This document shows, piece by piece, positions 53,897 to 62,030 of a stretch of 64,000 nucleotides of DNA. A model generated the notes under the pieces. It did not search any database. It saw only the letters and a program-made list of their open reading frames with translations, and was not told where the DNA came from. A program made the position numbers and the translations under genes. Numbering within the stretch: the stretch's first letter is position 1; each line of letters starts with the position of its first letter. Source of the stretch: an uncultured Treponema sp. (GTDB lineage: Bacteria > Spirochaetota > Spirochaetia > Treponematales > Treponemataceae); contig CAMJZA010000002.1 in the NCBI GenBank assembly GCA_946410085.1, forward strand, positions 47,835 to 111,834. Direction: 5' to 3'.

Positions 53897-55168
53897 ATGA
53901 TTAAAACTGTAAAGGACGTAGACCTGAAAGGAAAGCGCGTCATCATGCGCGTGGACTTTAACGTTCCGATGAAGGACGGGGTCGTTCAGGACGACACCCG
54001 CATCATGGCGGCCCTGCCCACCATCAAGTGCATTCTTGAGCAGAAGCCCAGGAGCCTCGTCCTGATGAGCCACCTCGGTGACCCCAGCAAGGACGTCAAG
54101 AAGGCTCAGGAGAAGGCGGAGAAGGCCGGAAAGCCCTTCACCGACGCAGACAAGGAGAAGTTCATCAACGGCAAGAACCGCATGAAGCCGGTCGTCGAGT
54201 ACTTCGCGAAGAAACTGGGTCAGGATGTCACATTCCTGCCCGACGCACTCGGCCAGAAGGCTGCGATTGACGCACTTCCCGAGGGTGCCGTCGCCATGCT
54301 TGAGAACGTCCGCTTCCACAAGGAGGAGACGAGCAAGGTCGATGCCGACCGCGAGAAGATGGCTGCAGAGCTTGCGACCTACGGAGACATCTTCGTCAAC
54401 GACGCGTTCGGAACCGCCCACCGCGACCAGGCTTCCACCGCCACGATCGCCAAGTTCATGAAGGCAGAGCCGGTCGGCGGCCTTTTGATGGAAAAAGAGG
54501 TCAAGTACCTTGACCCGATGCTCAACAACCCGCCCAAGCCCCAGGTTGCCATCATCGGCGGAGCCAAGGTTTCTTCAAAGATCGCCGTCCTTGAGAGCCT
54601 TTTGCGCAACGCGTCCGCCCTCGTCATCGGCGGCGGCATGGCCTACACCTTCCTCAAGGCTCAGGGCCACAAGGTCGGAAAGTCCCTCGTAGAGGATGAC
54701 TTCATCGACACCGCCAAGAAGCTGCTCGCCGACGCGGCCGCCAAGAACGTCCAGATCCTGCTCCCCGTCGATCACGTGGGAGCAAGCGAATTCAGCCCGG
54801 ACGCTGCACCGGTCGCCGTTGACGGAATCGACATCCCGGACAACCTGATGGCGATGGACGTCGGTCCCAAGACGGTCAAGGAGTACGAGAAGGTCATTTC
54901 TTCCGCCAAGTCCGTCGTCTGGAACGGCCCGGTCGGAGTCTTTGAGTTCGACGCCTTCGCCAAGGGAACCGAGGCCGTCGCCAAGCTCGTCGCCGAGGCA
55001 ACCGGCAAGGGTGCAATGACCGTCGTCGGCGGAGGTGACTCCGTCGCGGCCGTCAACAAGTTCAAGCTTGCCGACAAGATGACCCACGTGTCCACCGGCG
55101 GCGGAGCCTCGCTTGAATTCCTGGAGGGCAAGACCCTGCCCGGAATCGCGATACTCGCCACGAAATAA
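53897..55168 (+). CDS. pgk: Phosphoglycerate kinase
   Basis: Glycolytic enzyme making ATP from 1,3-bisphosphoglycerate, 423 residues. N-terminal signature KRVIMRVDFNVPMKDG, substrate residues in LMSHLGDP, FVNDAFGTAHRDQAS, AIIGGAKVSSKI and the C-terminal VVGGGDSVAAVNKF and STGGGASLEFLEG motifs. An insertion of about 30 residues after LMSHLGDP (Lys/Glu rich) is longer than in E. coli. Highly biased codons suggest strong expression. Its own promoter and terminator make it a single-gene unit. Confidence 0.98.
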   Translation: MIKTVKDVDLKGKRVIMRVDFNVPMKDGVVQDDTRIMAALPTIKCILEQKPRSLVLMSHLGDPSKDVKKAQEKAEKAGKPFTDADKEKFINGKNRMKPVVEYFAKKLGQDVTFLPDALGQKAAIDALPEGAVAMLENVRFHKEETSKVDADREKMAAELATYGDIFVNDAFGTAHRDQASTATIAKFMKAEPVGGLLMEKEVKYLDPMLNNPPKPQVAIIGGAKVSSKIAVLESLLRNASALVIGGGMAYTFLKAQGHKVGKSLVEDDFIDTAKKLLADAAAKNVQILLPVDHVGASEFSPDAAPVAVDGIDIPDNLMAMDVGPKTVKEYEKVISSAKSVVWNGPVGVFEFDAFAKGTEAVAKLVAEATGKGAMTVVGGGDSVAAVNKFKLADKMTHVSTGGGASLEFLEGKTLPGIAILATK

Positions 55169-55210
55169 GCATGAGTCCGGTCCTTACAGGCCGGTCATAA
55201 AAAAGCATGC

Positions 55211-55240
55211 AGCCCGCAGGAAGCCCCTGCGGGCTTTTTT
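55211..55240 (+). terminator. Terminator of pgk
   Basis: AGCCCGCAGG (55211-55220) and CCTGCGGGCT (55226-55235), 10-bp perfect stem with a 5-nt loop, then TTTTT. Confidence 0.92.
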
Positions 55241-55361
55241 GTCCCCCGCTATTGTTTTTCCTGCAGATGCTTGATTTTCCACCGAATTCCCTGTATAGTA
55301 GCACCGCATTTCTTTGGGGCAGGCAGGGCATCACGGTCAGCCAGGCATTTCCGCCCGCAGC

Positions 55362-55400
55362 CTAGCTGGAGTTGACACAACACTCCAGCTAGAGTATACA
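55362..55400 (+). promoter_or_regulatory. Promoter-like site overlapped by an inverted repeat, upstream of the 23-bp array
   Basis: TTGACA (55372-55377, perfect -35), 17-nt spacer and TATACA (55395-55400). A perfect 11-bp inverted repeat, CTAGCTGGAGT (55362-55372) and ACTCCAGCTAG (55382-55392), brackets the -35 and most of the spacer, as an operator would. No gene begins just downstream; a transcript would run through the repeats toward the Rpn-like gene. Confidence 0.5.
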
Positions 55401-55634
55401 CCCCCGCATTCCTAGAGTACAAACTGCAATCTAGCTAGAGTATTCCCCCTCGACAGGCCATGTGTGACACCCTCGACAGCTCATGCGTGACTCCCGCGAC
55501 AGCTCATGCGTGATACCCGCGACAGGCCATGTGTGACTCCCGCGACAGGCCATGCGTGATACCCTCGACAGCTCATGCGTGATACCCGCGACAGGCCATG
55601 CGTGATACCCGCGACAGGCCATGCGTGACAGGGG
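55366..55634. repeat. 23-bp periodic array, about twelve units of two related kinds
   Basis: The period is exactly 23 bp throughout. Units at 55366, 55389, 55412 and 55435 start CT(A/G)GAGT; units from 55458 to 55619 start (C/T)CATG(C/T)GTGA, then (TA/CT/CA)CCC(G/T)CGACAG(G/C). Few positions vary, and the junction alternates between GGCC and GCTC. No spacers exist. No stop codons occur in the minus-strand frames across the core, which produces ORF-like runs with no start signal. With the gap 55241-55361 (nothing recognised) this fills the space between pgk and the Rpn-like gene. Confidence 0.88.
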
Positions 55635-55643
55635 GGCCCCAGG

Positions 55644-55685
55644 AACCAGCCTTCCCATCGCGGACATAGAGAAGCTGGCCGCCCC
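55644..55685 (+). pseudogene. Fragment of an Rpn-family C-terminus
   Basis: Encodes LPIADIEKLAA. The 42-nt stretch is about 85% identical to one at 56826-56867, where the same peptide follows EITG and ends in a stop. It is too short to be functional and joins directly to a regulator fragment on the other strand. Confidence 0.55.
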
Positions 55686-55784
55686 CGTCACGAGGTACTC
55701 GACGCTGACCCCCAGCACCTTTGCGATTCTGACCGAATCCGAGGCGTCGGGAAGCCTGTCCTTCGTCATCCATGACTGCAAATG
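55683..55784 (-). pseudogene. Fragment of an XRE-type helix-turn-helix regulator
   Basis: The minus-strand frame reads LQSWMTKDRLPDASDSVRIA followed by KVLGVSVEYLVTG, which matches the second half of Cro/CI-type HTH domains (recognition helix end, then IAKxLGVSxxYLxTG). The first half of the domain is missing: the sequence beyond 55784 is the promoter region of the Rpn-like gene. No start codon or ribosome binding site fits, so it is a remnant. Confidence 0.6.
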
Positions 55785-55824
55785 CAAATGGAGGTATCGT
55801 AAACTATTCAATCCAGAGAAAATG

Positions 55825-55833
55825 TGCTATACT
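55825..55833 (+). promoter_or_regulatory. Extended -10 promoter of the Rpn-like gene
   Basis: TGCTATACT: an extended -10 (TGn) with TATACT at 55828-55833 and only a weak -35. It ends 6 nt before the ATG at 55840, predicting a leaderless transcript. Confidence 0.6.
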
Positions 55834-55839
55834 GTCAGT

Positions 55840-56763
55840 ATGGAAGAAGAAATCTTCATGACCGAAGAGGAATATGCATCTCAGGCCGGAACGGGTAAAC
55901 TCCTGAATCCCCGGATTGACTCTACGTTCAAGGCGATGTTCACGCAGAACACGCCGGAGTCAAAAGCTGCCCTAAAGTCATTCTTGGAGGCGGCGACCGA
56001 GCGGAAGATAAAGTCATGCGAGCCGACAACGAACGAGCCTCCGCAGGGATATATGGGACAGCGAGGCTTGAACTATGACATAGCATGTGTGTTTGATGAC
56101 GGTCTGGCGGCTGACATCGAGATGCAAGCCTATAACCAGAAATACGATTACGGCAGACGAGCCGAATACCAAGTCGCCAGGCTTGAGACGACATATCTCG
56201 GCAAGGGGGATGGATGGGAGAAGGCACCGAAGGTCTATCAGATAAGCGTGCTGAATTTCAATTACGAGCCGAAGGACTCAGAAGATAAAAATGGTAGCGA
56301 ATTGCCAGCTGCACCGACTGTCAGCCGCTATGCCATGCGGACAAAAGACGGAAGGAAGCTGTCCGGAAACCTCAACATCATCTTCATGGAGCTGCCCAAG
56401 GCGGAAGGGCTTGAAAGGACCGTTGACACTAACACTGCCCTTGAGAATTGGGCTGTGTTCTTGAAAGACGCGGACAACCCTGAAAAGAAGGATATCATAG
56501 ACAAGCTTACGAGCAAACAGGAGGGTCTTATGCAGGCACAGAAATCATTGTCATCAATCAGCGAAGACCGCAGCGTCTGGATAGCACAGTACCGGCAGGA
56601 GATGTTCGAGCGCGACCGCATCTCCGGGCTTTATGCGGCCAGGCAGGAAGGGTTAGAGGAAGGTCTTAAATCTACTGCACGAAGTATGCTTGCAGACGGT
56701 GTTTCTGCAGCCCAGATTGCAAAATGGACAGGTCTTTCGCCAGAGAATATTGCAAGTTTATAA
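55840..56763 (+). CDS. Rpn family recombination-promoting nuclease / PD-(D/E)XK transposase-like protein
   Basis: About 307 residues from the ATG at 55840, chosen because it follows the extended -10 and gives the family N-terminus (LLNPRIDSTFKAMFTQN). The nuclease core is present: YDIACVFDDGLAADIEMQ holds the Asp and the ExQ pair, followed by RRAEYQVARL. A C-terminal helical region with KSTARSMLADGVSAAQIAKW ends the protein. Rpn proteins are spread widely in anaerobe genomes in many copies; E. coli members cut DNA and raise recombination. Its tail is duplicated downstream as debris. Codon use is less biased than in neighbouring pgk, consistent with an accessory gene. Confidence 0.85.
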   Translation: MEEEIFMTEEEYASQAGTGKLLNPRIDSTFKAMFTQNTPESKAALKSFLEAATERKIKSCEPTTNEPPQGYMGQRGLNYDIACVFDDGLAADIEMQAYNQKYDYGRRAEYQVARLETTYLGKGDGWEKAPKVYQISVLNFNYEPKDSEDKNGSELPAAPTVSRYAMRTKDGRKLSGNLNIIFMELPKAEGLERTVDTNTALENWAVFLKDADNPEKKDIIDKLTSKQEGLMQAQKSLSSISEDRSVWIAQYRQEMFERDRISGLYAARQEGLEEGLKSTARSMLADGVSAAQIAKWTGLSPENIASL

Positions 56764-56772
56764 CGCGGGTCA

Positions 56773-56873
56773 GGTCTTATGCAGGCATAAAAATCATTGT
56801 CATCAATTACCGACATTGCCGAGATAACCGGCCTCCCCATCGCAGATATAGAGAAGTTGGCCGCCCGTCCGTA
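56773..56873 (+). pseudogene. Decayed tail of a second Rpn-family gene
   Basis: Bases 56773-56807 match 56524-56558 inside the intact gene at 33 of 35 positions; the following frame encodes SSITDIAEITGLPIADIEKL and ends AARP then TAG at 56871-56873. No start exists. The rest of 56764-57000 shows nothing else I can name. Confidence 0.65.
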
Positions 56874-57000
56874 GACAGATGCCTCACCCCTGCAGTCTGT
56901 TGCCTGCCACACGAATGAACATTCCGGCACCGCCTTCCTGCCCTCACGGCGGGGGCTGCCTCCCGGCGCGTGGAAAGTTTTTCGTATTCTTTCCCCGATT

Positions 57001-57017
57001 TTGGCACGGAATTTGCT
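57001..57017 (+). promoter_or_regulatory. Sigma-54 (-24/-12) promoter of hsp20
   Basis: TTGGCACG (57001-57008), four bases, TTGCT (57013-57017): a full match to the RpoN consensus TGGCACG-N4-TTGC(A/T), with the GG and GC doublets correctly spaced. Transcription would start near 57028, leaving a leader of about 50 nt that includes a small hairpin AGGC-A7-GCCT. No enhancer-binding site was identified. Sigma-70 boxes are poor here. Confidence 0.75.
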
Positions 57018-57078
57018 GTATAGATAGTGCAGGCAAAAAAAGCCTGACAAACTTACAACAAAACTTTGGAGGTATGAT

Positions 57079-57504
57079 ATGAACGAACTTTCACTTTTCA
57101 ACAACATCTTCGATGATGTGCTTCCGGCCATGCCGGACTTCACCTTCACCCGCACGAACAGCCTTCCCAAGGTTGACGTGAAGGAGACAAAGGATTCCTA
57201 CGATATGTACATGGACCTGCCCGGAATGGACGAGAGCGACGTGAACGTGGAACTTGACCACAACGTCCTCAAGATTTCCTCCGTCCGCACGGAGAATAAG
57301 AAGGACAAGGGCGACAAGAACGAGAAGGAGGGTAAGTACCTTATCCGCGAGCGGCGGATGACCAGCTTCAGCCGCAGCTTCACCCTGCCCGAAGATGTGG
57401 ACGGAAGCAAGATAAGCGCGACCTTCAAGAACGGCATCCTCGCCCTGACCATGCCGCGCACCTCGGCCCCCGCGCCCAAGAAGATTGCCATCACCGCAGC
57501 GTAA
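57079..57504 (+). CDS. Hsp20 / alpha-crystallin family small heat-shock protein
   Basis: 141 residues with an alpha-crystallin domain (about 30-130): LPKVDVKETKDSYDMYMDLP, SDVNVELDHNVLKISS, SFSRSFTLPEDVD and the conserved FKNGILALTMPR end. An ATP-independent holdase that binds unfolding proteins. GGAGG lies 8 nt before the ATG. The Lys/Asp/Glu-rich insert (KKDKGDKNEKEGK) lies in the usual loop between strands. The upstream promoter is of the sigma-54 type, and a terminator follows, so the gene is a single unit. Confidence 0.93.
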   Translation: MNELSLFNNIFDDVLPAMPDFTFTRTNSLPKVDVKETKDSYDMYMDLPGMDESDVNVELDHNVLKISSVRTENKKDKGDKNEKEGKYLIRERRMTSFSRSFTLPEDVDGSKISATFKNGILALTMPRTSAPAPKKIAITAA

Positions 57505-57522
57505 CCTGTAGCTAAACCAGAG

Positions 57523-57566
57523 AGGCCCGGAAGCCCGCAAGAGTTTCCGGGCCTTGTTCGTTTTAA
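57523..57566 (+). terminator. Terminator of hsp20
   Basis: AGGCCCGGAA (57523-57532) and TTCCGGGCCT (57545-57554), perfect 10-bp stem, 12-nt loop, then TGTTCGTTTTA. It touches the end of the convergent kinase gene at 57563. Confidence 0.85.
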
Positions 57567-58948
57567 AGCGGCAACACCATCGTCATGACCGCCCCCTGTA
57601 TCTCGCCGCCGTCCTCCCGGTTCCCGGCGGAAATCCTGCCGCCCAGTACGGTCACGATGATCTGAGCGATGGAAAGGCCCAGTCCCGAGCCTCCCGCCTT
57701 CCGGTTGTGCGCTCCGTCCCCCCGGTAAAATCGCTCGAACACATGGGGAAGGACTTCCGGCGAGAAGCCCGGCCCGTTGTCGCCCGCCCGGATGACGAGC
57801 CGCTCCCCCTCCCCCGCCGCTTCCAGCGTGATTGCCGGTTCCCGCCCCGCCGCCCGGCAGAACTTGACGCTGTTTGACGTGACGACGGTCAGCGCCTGGT
57901 GCAAAAGCTCCCGGTCGCTCCGCAAGACAAGCTCCGGCGGGCAGTCCACGGACACGGAGGCTTCCTCCGCAAGCGACCGGGTCTCCTCCGCTATCTGCGA
58001 GAGCAGGTCCGCCACGGAAAACTGCTCAGACTTGGGCAGCTGGCGGCCGCTTTCCAGCCGGGACATCTGCAGGAGGTTCTCTATCGTGCTTTCCATGGAA
58101 TGAGTCTCTTTGATTATCATGGAAAGTGACTTCTCGGTCTGGGCCCTGTCGTCCTTGCCCCAGCGCAAAAGGAGCTTTGCCTGACCCAGTATGACGGCGA
58201 CCGGCGTGCGGAGCTCGTGCGACACGTCGCTCGTAAAGGCCTTCTCGCGGTCAAAGTCCGCCTTGAGCCGGGCAAAGAGGTCATTGAAGGTCGCTGCGAG
58301 CGCGTCGTTCTCGTCCATCGCCTGCGCCTTGTGCCTGACGGGCAGCGTTTCCCCCAGGTTCTCGCTGCCTATGCGACGCGCCCGCTCGGTCATGCGCACG
58401 ACGGGCCGCATCGTGTTCCGAGTGATGATGAGGGAAACGAGAAACGAAAGGATCAGGACCGGTATGACGATGCGGGCGAGCGTGGACGGAACGCCCTTGA
58501 GCAGGAGGGAGCTGGTGTCGCTGTCCATGTTCATCGCGGTCTCTATCTGGTAGCCCTTGCCGTCAGAAAGGATGCAGTCGGTAGCGTAATAGAGGATGTT
58601 CAGGTCGCCGTCGATGAAGAAATCCTTCTGCAGGTAGAGCTTCGCATTGCCGTCTGTCAGCGGCAGGTGCGGCAGGAAGGGGTCGTTCGTGTGGACGGCA
58701 TCCAGCGTCCCCCACTCCCAGACCGCGTAGGTGATGTAGTATGGCATGAAGAAGCCGTCCGAGCCCTTCTCCATGTTGGCGCGGATTTCCTCGGCGGCCT
58801 TGATGAGGTCGGCGGACTGCTCCTGCCGGACGAAGCTGCGCAAAAGGCCCGTGAACACGAGCGACAGGGACAGGACTGCCGCAGAAAGCAGCAGCATGAA
58901 GCGCAAGGAGAGCTTTGTTGACGCGGAATGAAAGAAGGAGACTGACAT
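57563..58948 (-). CDS. Membrane sensor histidine kinase
   Basis: About 461 residues from the ATG at 58948. Two membrane helices (about 15-35 and 155-175) flank an extracytoplasmic sensor of about 120 residues. A HAMP domain (about 180-230) follows, then HisKA with FTSDVSHELRTPVAVILGQA (phospho-accepting His) and an HATPase with NNSVKF, DNGPGFSPEVLPHVFERFY and SGLGLSIAQIIV boxes. The TTGACG-17-TATGCT promoter lies just upstream. No response regulator gene is adjacent on either side, so it is an orphan here. The ATG inside the -10 (58972) is not a plausible start. Confidence 0.87.
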   Translation of the reverse strand: MSVSFFHSASTKLSLRFMLLLSAAVLSLSLVFTGLLRSFVRQEQSADLIKAAEEIRANMEKGSDGFFMPYYITYAVWEWGTLDAVHTNDPFLPHLPLTDGNAKLYLQKDFFIDGDLNILYYATDCILSDGKGYQIETAMNMDSDTSSLLLKGVPSTLARIVIPVLILSFLVSLIITRNTMRPVVRMTERARRIGSENLGETLPVRHKAQAMDENDALAATFNDLFARLKADFDREKAFTSDVSHELRTPVAVILGQAKLLLRWGKDDRAQTEKSLSMIIKETHSMESTIENLLQMSRLESGRQLPKSEQFSVADLLSQIAEETRSLAEEASVSVDCPPELVLRSDRELLHQALTVVTSNSVKFCRAAGREPAITLEAAGEGERLVIRAGDNGPGFSPEVLPHVFERFYRGDGAHNRKAGGSGLGLSIAQIIVTVLGGRISAGNREDGGEIQGAVMTMVLPL

Positions 58949-58967
58949 ACTGGGCCGTTTTGCCCCA

Positions 58968-58996
58968 AGCATATACCCGCGCCGGACTGCCGTCAA
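58968..58996 (-). promoter_or_regulatory. Promoter of the histidine kinase
   Basis: Minus strand TTGACG (58996-58991), 17-nt spacer, TATGCT (58973-58968). The -35 box lies within the left copy of the direct repeat flanking the ATPase module. Confidence 0.6.
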
Positions 58997-59021
58997 GGGG
59001 ACGGGACGCAGAAAGACAGTC
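58989..59021. repeat. Left copy of a 33/34-bp direct repeat flanking the ATPase gene
   Basis: Begins GCCGTCAAGGGG and ends CAGAAAGACAGTC. The copy at 60580-60613 differs at only a few positions plus one extra base. The left copy ends two bases before the ATPase stop codon, so the gene is closely bounded. Confidence 0.85.
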
Positions 59022-59023
59022 AG

Positions 59024-60454
59024 TCACTTCTCGACCGTATCAAGCATCATGTCCAGCGTGATAAGCTCCGTATCGGGACCGGCCATAGCTTCCAGCCCCT
59101 TCGTAAATCCGGCGAGCGAGAACAGAAGATACTTCTGTATCCGGTATCTGGAAGGAAGAAGGCCTGCCCGCCTGCGCAGGGTCTCGTAGATGCCGCAGTC
59201 TACCTTCTCGTTCTTGAACTTGCATTCTCCTATGACCGCCGTCCTGTCGCTGTCCGACAAACCGACAACATCGATGTCGGCAGACTGCTGGTATTTCCGT
59301 CCGCCCTTGTCCTCCATCTGCTCCTGCCCCCAGTACATTCCGACTTCCGTCACGAAATTTCCGAATTTCCCCTGTATCCCCTGTTCAAGCGTGTAATACC
59401 TGCACATTTCCTCGAATACGCTCCCCATGAATGCGTGGAGGGAGGGTTTCACCACGGTATCGTAATACAGGTCTCCCCGCCCCATCTCTATGACGCTGCA
59501 AGCCTTGGGGATAAAGGCATACCAGAACTTGAACATGCTGTCCCGGAGCACGTATTGGCTTTTTTTCTTGTTCTTCTCATCGGTCATGCACCTGCGCCGT
59601 TCCACCAGCCCTGTCTCCATCAGCTTTTCCAGCGAATAGAGGACCGTCGGCTCTTTTTCCTTCACCTTGCCGGCAATGGTATTCAGGGTATTCTCCCCGG
59701 ATGCTATCTGCTCTATGACGTTGTTTACGAGCGTTATATCGGAAAACTCCTGTGACAGCAGGTTACGGGGTTCATCAAACAGGTAGCCGCCGTTGCTGAA
59801 GAAGAGGCGCTTTATATTGCTGTCAAGGTCCTGCTCCGGATTGAACAGGGCCAGGTATTTTGCAACTCCCCCCGTAACCCCGTAGCACAGGGCCTTGTCT
59901 TCTGCCGAATAGCCGGGGACAAACAGGGCCGAATCCCTGTAACTGAAAGCCTGAAGCTTTATTTGGGAGTCCCTCCGGCCAAAGAGGGAGCTTTTTTCAC
60001 TCAGAATCTTGTTTTCCATGAAGCTGAGGGTAGAACCGCACAGGATAAGCATCAGTCTTTTATCAGCCCAGTCGGAATCGATGTATTTCTGGAGTACCGA
60101 CAACAGGGCCTCGTCTTTTTCCGCCCAGTAGGGCAGCTCGTCGATCACGAGGACAAGCTTTTCTTCCCCCAGCCTGCCCGTTATGATGTCAAGGACGTTT
60201 TCGATCGAAGGGAATACCGCATCGGCATACGCCGGATCCAAAACGGAAAGTACCTGCCGTGCAAACAGTTCCCTGTTCCGTACCGCACCAACCTTTGTCG
60301 CCGTGTAGAACACTGCCTTCTTATTCCTGATGAATTCACTGATCAGGGTGGATTTCCCGATCCTTCTCCTGCCGTATACCACGGTCATGCCGAACGTCTG
60401 CTTGCGGTACACCTCTTCCAGCAGGTGCAGTTCCCTTTCCCTTCCGATGAACAT
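59024..60454 (-). CDS. AAA-type ATPase with C-terminal DUF234 nuclease-like domain
   Basis: About 476 residues from the ATG at 60454 (AGGAGGG upstream; a TTG at 60475 precedes that site). N-terminal P-loop ATPase (1-230) with IGREREL, Walker A GRRRIGKST and Walker B LVLVIDELPYW. A winged-helix region (about 250-310) follows, then a DUF234 domain (about 340-450) with the PD-(D/E)XK-type pattern SADIDVVGLSD and VIGECKF. Such ATPases are widespread in archaea and anaerobic bacteria, usually as dispersed single genes; the role is unknown, with DNA or defence functions suggested. It is bounded by direct repeats and preceded by a 48-bp palindrome. Confidence 0.88.
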   Translation of the reverse strand: MFIGRERELHLLEEVYRKQTFGMTVVYGRRRIGKSTLISEFIRNKKAVFYTATKVGAVRNRELFARQVLSVLDPAYADAVFPSIENVLDIITGRLGEEKLVLVIDELPYWAEKDEALLSVLQKYIDSDWADKRLMLILCGSTLSFMENKILSEKSSLFGRRDSQIKLQAFSYRDSALFVPGYSAEDKALCYGVTGGVAKYLALFNPEQDLDSNIKRLFFSNGGYLFDEPRNLLSQEFSDITLVNNVIEQIASGENTLNTIAGKVKEKEPTVLYSLEKLMETGLVERRRCMTDEKNKKKSQYVLRDSMFKFWYAFIPKACSVIEMGRGDLYYDTVVKPSLHAFMGSVFEEMCRYYTLEQGIQGKFGNFVTEVGMYWGQEQMEDKGGRKYQQSADIDVVGLSDSDRTAVIGECKFKNEKVDCGIYETLRRRAGLLPSRYRIQKYLLFSLAGFTKGLEAMAGPDTELITLDMMLDTVEK

Positions 60455-60486
60455 GATTTTTATCCCTCCTGTCAAAGGCGATTTTT

Positions 60487-60534
60487 ATTCAAACAGATTT
60501 TATTCAAATTCATTTGAATAAAATCTGTTTGAAT
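60487..60534. repeat. Perfect 48-bp palindrome in the leader of the ATPase gene
   Basis: Two perfect 23-bp arms around a two-base centre (TC at 60510-60511). Left arm begins ATTCAAACAG and ends TATTCAAAT; right arm is its exact complement. The direct elements ATTCAAAC and ATTCAAAT recur inside. It lies just downstream of a -10 box on the minus strand, so it would be transcribed from about the first base of the ATPase mRNA. Confidence 0.93.
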
Positions 60535-60536
60535 AT

Positions 60537-60566
60537 ACTATAACACCGCAGAAGCCAGTTTTACAA
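60537..60566 (-). promoter_or_regulatory. Likely promoter of the ATPase gene
   Basis: Minus strand TTGTAA (60566-60561), 18-nt spacer, TATAGT (60542-60537). The predicted start, about 60530, lies in the first arm of the palindrome. Confidence 0.55.
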
Positions 60567-60579
60567 GGGGGAAAGGGCC

Positions 60580-60613
60580 GCCGTCAAGGGGGCGGGAGGG
60601 CAGAAAGACAGTC
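60580..60613. repeat. Right copy of the direct repeat flanking the ATPase module
   Basis: Begins GCCGTCAAGGGG and ends GGCAGAAAGACAGTC; see the left copy at 58989. It separates the module from the argG leader. Confidence 0.85.
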
Positions 60614-60683
60614 CAAACACCTTGCATAAATATGAAAAAAGATGTACTGTATCTGCATAAACTTTCACTTTCTGAGGTACTGT

Positions 60684-61946
<1,263 letters not shown>

Positions 61947-61960
61947 AAACTATACCGGCA

Positions 61961-62001
61961 GTGCAAGGGCCGCGGACAGCACAGTTCCCCTGCCCTTGCA
62001 C
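61961..62001 (+). terminator. Hairpin after argG
   Basis: GTGCAAGGGC (61961-61970) and GCCCTTGCAC (61992-62001): perfect 10-bp stem, 21-nt loop, no following T-run. Its right arm contains the possible -35 box of the acetyltransferase gene. Confidence 0.5.
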
Positions 62002-62024
62002 GAAAGGCTTCTTCTCCATATACT
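61996..62024 (+). promoter_or_regulatory. Probable promoter of the acetyltransferase gene, leaderless type
   Basis: TTGCAC (61996-62001), 17-nt spacer, TATACT (62019-62024), 6 nt before the ATG at 62031. Confidence 0.55.
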
Positions 62025-62030
62025 ACGGAC

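Noticed and set aside
55366..55634. CRISPR array
   Set aside because: Units are contiguous with no unique spacers, and no cas gene is present.
55431..55811. 126-codon minus-strand protein across the 23-bp array
   Set aside because: It joins the XRE fragment to array translation without a plausible start; the XRE part is treated as a remnant and the rest as repeat.
60487..60534. ARG box or terminator for argG
   Set aside because: Half-site orientation is the reverse of the ArgR consensus, spacing is wrong, no T-run follows, and the palindrome fits the minus-strand ATPase promoter instead.
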